Assembly: GCA_963969595.1 (NCBI GenBank)
Contig: OZ018415.1
Location: 20,527,782 to 20,591,781, forward strand
From: Neckera pumila
Taxonomy: Eukaryota; Streptophyta; Bryopsida; Hypnales; Neckeraceae
Length of the DNA stretch: 64,000 nt
Direction of reading: 5' to 3'
Part shown: one piece after another, positions 59,252 to 64,000 of the stretch
Numbering within the stretch: the first letter of the stretch is position 1
Layout of the letters: every line of letters starts with the position of its first letter
Notes under the pieces: generated by a model
Database searches by the model: none
Told to the model about the DNA's origin: nothing
The model's input: only the letters and a program-made list of their open reading frames with translations
Made by a program: the position numbers and the translations under genes

Positions 59252-61090
59252 AATAAATCCTAAAGGCCCAAGGCTTTTTTTTTTGCCAAAAAACACACAA
59301 AACTGCCATCTCTATTGCAAAGAGTAAAAAAGTTTGAGGATTGTATTCTATGCACATCTAACTTTAGGATCTTACACCTAACTAGTATGAAAATGTGTGG
59401 GAAAAATTTCAAAAACTTTGACTGCATAGATTGCAAGATATCTACATTTAAAGTAGAAAAAAACAAGTTTTTTAGCACATCACGGTACTAGTTTATTTGA
59501 CCTTGAACCTTCTTAACCCCTAAAGGCCCAAGGCCTTTTCTCGGCCAAAAAACACCCAAAACTACCATTTTTTTAGCAAAGAGTGAAAAAAATTAAAAAT
59601 GCTTTTTTTGCACATCTAACTATAGGATCTTACACCTAACTAGTATAAGAATGTGTGAAATTTTTTTTTAGAAATTTTGACCTCGCAGATTGCAAGATAT
59701 CTACATTTAAAGTGAAAAAAACAAGTTTTCAGCACATTGTGCGTCTGGATTCTTTGACTTTGAACATTTTTAACTTAAAACTTTTGCACTAGAGAGTTTT
59801 GAGCTTTAAATGTTTATAGTAGAGAATTGGGTTGACAATCTGCTCCAAAAAAAATTCAAAAAAACTTAATTTTCATTATTAAAAAAATTGTTAAGTAGAA
59901 GTAAGTAGAAGATAGAAGGAAAATCTGAAATATTCATATATTTTAGATGGAATTAAAATTCATTAATTCCAATTGTGAGATAGTTTGAGCAAGTAAACTA
60001 AACCATTTTAGAAAAAAAAAATTGAAAATTTTGAAAATTTGCATTTAGAATTGAGCCCTGCAAGTTATTTTTTTCAAAAAAATGCTCTAACTGCCCAAAA
60101 AACAAGAATGTCCATACCTTTCTCATAACAAATCCAAATGAAATGAATTGAAGCTTTCCAGATAGACAAAAATATAATATATGAGAAAAAAAATACGAAA
60201 AAAAAAAAAAAAAAAAAGTGCAAGTTTTTTTTGCTGCCCGAGATGTCCTCTCGTCCCCTGTTTTGAGCTTCTTTTGTCATAACTTTTGTTCCCGGGCATT
60301 GATTTTGAAAAAAATTATATTCCCACAAAGCTAATCAGATTTTCTACCTCCAAAAAAAGTTTCAAAAAATCAGGAGAAAATTTCAGCCCACAGGTACCTG
60401 CCCGAAAACGCACTTGTCCCCTAAAGGGACAATGGGCTTTTAGGGGTTAACTTTGATTTTTTGCACTACAAAGTTTTGAGCTTTAAATCTTTATGGAGAA
60501 TTGAGTTGAGAGTCTAGGAAAAACAAATTCAAAAAACTTAATGTTCATTCTTTAAAAAATTGTTAAACAAAAGTAAGTACGAGATAGAAGGCAAATTTAA
60601 ATGATTAATATCTCTAAGATGGAATTAAAATGCACTAATTCCAATGGTGAAATTGTTGTAGCAAGCAAACTGAACCAATATAGAACTTTTTTTTTGAAAA
60701 ATTGTTAAAATTGCATTCAAAAATGAATTTTACAACTTATTTTCAAGAAGATGCACAAATTGCCCAAGAAACAAGATTGTCTATAACTTTCTCATAACAA
60801 ATCCAAATGGAATGAATCAAAGCCTTCCATGTAGACAAAAATACAATCTATGAGAAAAAAAAATTATTTTTGAACTTTGTTCTTGCCGCCCCTCTCCCCT
60901 ATTTTGAGCTTATTTGGGCATAACTTTGTTCGTGGGCACGGATTTAAAATATATATATTCCTATGAAGCTAATCAATTTTTCTATCTTCAAAGAAAGTTT
61001 CAAAGAATTAGGACAAAATTTCAACCCGTAGGTACTTGCCCGAAATTCCATTTGTTCCCCGAAGAGACAATGGGCCTTGAGGTGTTAAAT
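59252..61090. mobile_element. TTAA-family element split by a younger copy
   Basis: The left end reads AAATCCTAAAGGCCCAAGGC and the right end, near 61075-61088, GGGCCTTGAGGTGTTAAA, both diverged from the consensus. Its interior is continuous with other copies once 59517-60446 plus one TTAA is removed. Confidence 0.7.
59517..60446. mobile_element. TTAA-flanked MITE-like element nested in another copy, 930 bp
   Basis: TTAA at 59513-59516 and 60447-60450. Ends are CCCCTAAAGGCCCAAGGCCT and, inward from the right, CCCCTAAAAGCCCATTGTCC. It is inserted in GAACCTTC-TTAA-CTTTGA of the outer copy; siblings at 13285 and 53785 show the equivalent uninterrupted GAACNTTYTTAACTT. Confidence 0.88.
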
Positions 61091-61203
61091 TATACTAGTG
61101 AATCAATATTAAAACTATGATAATGAATGGATATAATTTATAACCTAGAAGCTCAAGGGCAGACCCAAAAGTTTAGAGGGAAAAAGAATTATTGACTATT
61201 TAA

Positions 61204-62125
61204 CCCCTAAAGGACCAAAGTCCCCTCGGAGGACACTTGGGTTTTTGGGCAGGCTCGTGTGACCTGAAATTTTGGCCTGATTTTTTGAAATTTTTTTTGA
61301 AGATAGGGAATCACATTAGCTTTCTAAAAATATAATTTTTTTTTCAATCGGTGCCTGGGAGCAAAAGTTATGCCATCCGGAGTCTTAAAAGCAGTTCGCC
61401 GGATAGAAAAAAAAAACTTCAAAAAATTGAATTTTTTTTTTTTTTTTTTTTCTCTCTCAAAGATCATGTTTTTTTCTACACTTGGAGCTTTTATTCATTC
61501 TATTTGGACTTAGAACAAAAAAGTTATGGACAATCTTGTTTTTCAGGCAATCTAAGCATCTTCTTCAAAAAACAACTTATAGAATTCATTTTTTGAATGC
61601 AATTTTCAATTTTTTTCATTTTTTTTTTTGATAAGGTTAAGTTTGTTTGCAAGAACAATCCCACCGTTGGGATTATGGTGTTTTAATTCCACTTAAGAGC
61701 TATTAACGATTTAGTGTTTTGTTCAATTTTGGACCTGCTTCTACTTAATAATTTTTTTATATGTGAAATTCAATATTTGAAATTTTGAAATTTTTTCCCC
61801 CGACTCTCAACTCAAATGTTCAACGCACAAAATTTTAACTTAATGGTATGTAGTGCAAAAACAATCCACAAATGGCCGTCAAAGTCATCTGAAATTGCAA
61901 GCCGCAGTTCAAAAGAGCTTCTTTTTCCAACTCCAAATGCTAATATCTTCCAATCCATACGGTCAAACTTCATGAAATTTTTACCATATGATCTAAGACA
62001 AGTGAAGTACAAGATCCTTGGTTTGATTTATTTTTTAAAGTTCTTTTTGGTTTAGGGAGTGATTGCAACAGAAATGGCGGTTTTCAGTGGTTTTGGAGCC
62101 AAAAACTGCCTTGGTATTTTAGGGG
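61204..62125. mobile_element. TTAA-flanked MITE-like element, inverted orientation, 922 bp
   Basis: TTAA at 61200-61203 and 62126-62129. It starts CCCCTAAAGGACCAAAGTCC then CGGAGGACACTTGGGTTTTT, the reverse complement of the other copies' right end, and finishes CCTTGGTATTTTAGGGG. Confidence 0.82.
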
Positions 62126-62221
62126 TTAATCTTAATGTGACCCAATCAATAGGATAATGACACCATGGCTTTAAGCATTACCCTTGGTATTATGAAGACT
62201 TCTTCAAAATGAACAATACCA

Positions 62222-63238
62222 TAGGTGTAGGGCAACTTCGCCCACTGCTAAGGCAAATAATTAAATAATTTGAAAATTTAATGTTTGCCATCTCAAAAAG
62301 GAATTTCAAATATTCAACTTTTTGGAGGATTGAATAATTGTAGTTTTGCCTTTCATCCAACCTTTAATCTAGGTTTTCTACCCTAATACAACTCCTACCC
62401 TCATATATGAGTCTATTGTACAACTTTTGAAGCCATTTAAAGTGTGTAAGGGAGTGAGAACACAAGCTCTTTATACATTTAGGATGGTAGGAGGTAGAAC
62501 AACCCATGTGGGATATGTAAATTAGGATTAATAAGAGTTCAACCACTCATAGTCCATTGAAAAGCAGGCATTCTGTTCAAAGTAGAATTTTAGACTTCAT
62601 TTAGACATAATAGAATATTCTTTTTCAACCTCCAATCAAAAGTTATGGACAAAATTCATGAAGGGGTTGGAAAGGACATTTTTTTTGACATTTTTTTTGA
62701 CATTTTCTTTGTCATTTTCAAACATCCTCTTTGAAATTTGCCAATAACTTTTGATTGGAGGCTCAAAATTATAAACGGATTTTTGAAGATCAAATTTAGC
62801 TTGATTTAGCAACTTTAATTAGTTCAAAGTTTTTTGAAAAAGAGTATTCTACAATGCCTAAATGAGGTCTAAAGTTCTACTTTGAACACAATTCCTGCGT
62901 TTTGACAATGAGTAGTCAAACTCTCAACTCCAAATTGTCCCATATCTTTTAAGGATTTATAATGGACAATGGATTTTTTTTACAAAAATAACTTCTCCAC
63001 CTTTCATTCTCATAGAATGTCATTGAGGTAATTCCTTCACATTGTCATCAAAAAATTTCTTTCTGGTAAATGGCAAAAAGTCTAAATTCATGTAGTTTTT
63101 TGCTCATGTAATTTATAAATATTTCGCCATTTCTTTCATTTCATTTTATTATTATTTGCCAAATGTTCAGCATAATTTCTAAAATATTTTGCCATCATTT
63201 TTTTGAATTATTTTTAGGCAAAGCTGCCCTACACCTAC
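62222..63238. mobile_element. ~1-kb foldback element, type FB1
   Basis: Termini are TAGGTGTAGGGCAACTTCGC and, read inward from the right, TAGGTGTAGGGCAGCTTTGC. The interior has a palindromic core (CCTCCAATCAAAAGTTAT ... AATAACTTTTGATTGG) and shares arms with the element split by the CACTA insertion (5400-9430). No target-site duplication was resolved. Confidence 0.65.
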
Positions 63239-63411
63239 AATATGTAACTTTGTCAAATTCAAGTGGAATATAAGTGGAAGGGAAGGAGACAACTTTCACT
63301 ATATTGCCTTTTTTTATTATTGTAAAATAAGGTTTGTTTTGTATCACTATTGTTTCTACTTTTGAATAAGAATCTTTTGTAGTAAATATTTATTACTAAT
63401 GGCAAAGCAAT

Positions 63412-63630
63412 CACTATAAAAAACCCGTGTTTTGGGGGATGTTTTCACTATTTTTTGGAACGCATTTTTGTGGACATTACAATTGACAAGTCATGTTTTT
63501 ATGTCAACAATGATGTTCATGTAGACAATCATTATTGACATAAAAACATGGTTTATCAATTGTAATGTCCACAAAAATGCGTTCCAAAAAATAGTGAAAA
63601 CATCCCCCAATATACGGGTTTCTTATAGTG
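63412..63630. mobile_element. 219-bp palindromic CACTA MITE
   Basis: Ends are CACTATAAAAAACCCGT and the complement of CACTATAAGAAACCCGT; the arms are almost perfect complements to the centre. Flanking AAT at 63409-63411 and 63631-63633 is a 3-bp target-site duplication. Confidence 0.85.
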
Positions 63631-64000
63631 AATGCAAACTATGCTTGATGCTTTTACAATCCTGAGAAGACACATATGAATTTTCATCATCATATCCAAT
63701 GTTACTTGTGTGGACCATATGTGTAAAAAATGAGTTTGAAATATAATGTGGAGCTATGATCTATCCTAAAGTGTGCCCCTTCAAATAAATTAGATTGGCC
63801 AATAATATAAAAAGAGGCCTTAAAATATGGCGATGCTTTTTATATGCAATGTTTGGTTTCCACCTTCGTAGAAATGAACTTCAACTTAAAGTTATGTATT
63901 GCCAAATATTAGTGATAAAAATAATGGTATTCAAATCATTCATGTAGACAATCATCCTAATCAAAAAGGTGTGAGTGATTCAAACAAATGACACATGGAT

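Noticed and set aside
1..64000. tRNA, rRNA, CRISPR array, organellar or viral genes
   Set aside because: None seen on either strand. The repeats are transposons, MITEs and tandem arrays without the regular spacer structure of CRISPR.

Overview
This is eukaryotic nuclear DNA from a plant. It has spliced genes with GT-AG introns, AT-rich intergenic sequence and dense DNA transposons. The recognisable genes are most similar to plant versions: a PP2A B55 subunit, a plant-type enhancer-of-polycomb-like protein, plus VAC14 and TOP3B relics. A relic resembling an N4/N6-type DNA methyltransferase, small introns and AT-rich repeats would fit a bryophyte or another early-diverging land plant. That lineage call is inference and weak. 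All family calls were made by eye; no search was run.

Layout. 0-4.9 kb (+): a multi-exon DNA-methyltransferase-like pseudogene with several stops and a frameshift, with twin 96-bp palindromes in a large intron. 5.2-18 kb: repeats only, including a foldback element split by a 3.4-kb CACTA transposon that itself holds a 1.1-kb perfect-looking foldback. 18.4-22.5 kb (-): an intact 12-exon EPL1-like gene, with a GC-AG intron. 22.9-25 kb: a three-unit tandem repeat and transposon pieces. 25-34.6 kb: a mosaic of broken gene fragments on the minus strand (VAC14, then TOP3B). A dispersed repeat carrying CCAAT and TATA boxes lies at each place where a gene fragment is interrupted. 34.8-39.1 kb: an inverted pair of ~245-bp arms around a degenerate ~165-bp tandem array. 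39.4-41.3 kb: a foldback element and a TTAA-flanked element. 43.4-44.0 kb (+): an SCP1/CTDSP-type small phosphatase in one exon. 46.2-52.3 kb (-): a complete 14-exon PP2A B55 regulatory subunit (529 residues), with a possible uORF peptide upstream. 53-64 kb: repeats only, dominated by ~0.9-kb elements flanked by TTAA and ending in CCCCTAAA, one nested inside another.

The three intact genes are ordinary nuclear housekeeping regulators: chromatin acetylation, protein dephosphorylation and a phosphatase of the CTD family. They do not form an operon or obvious pathway. The most notable content is the mobile DNA: a piggyBac-like TTAA-targeting MITE family, foldback elements with 4-bp duplications, nested insertions whose empty sites are preserved in the same window, and the TOP3B/VAC14 mosaic.
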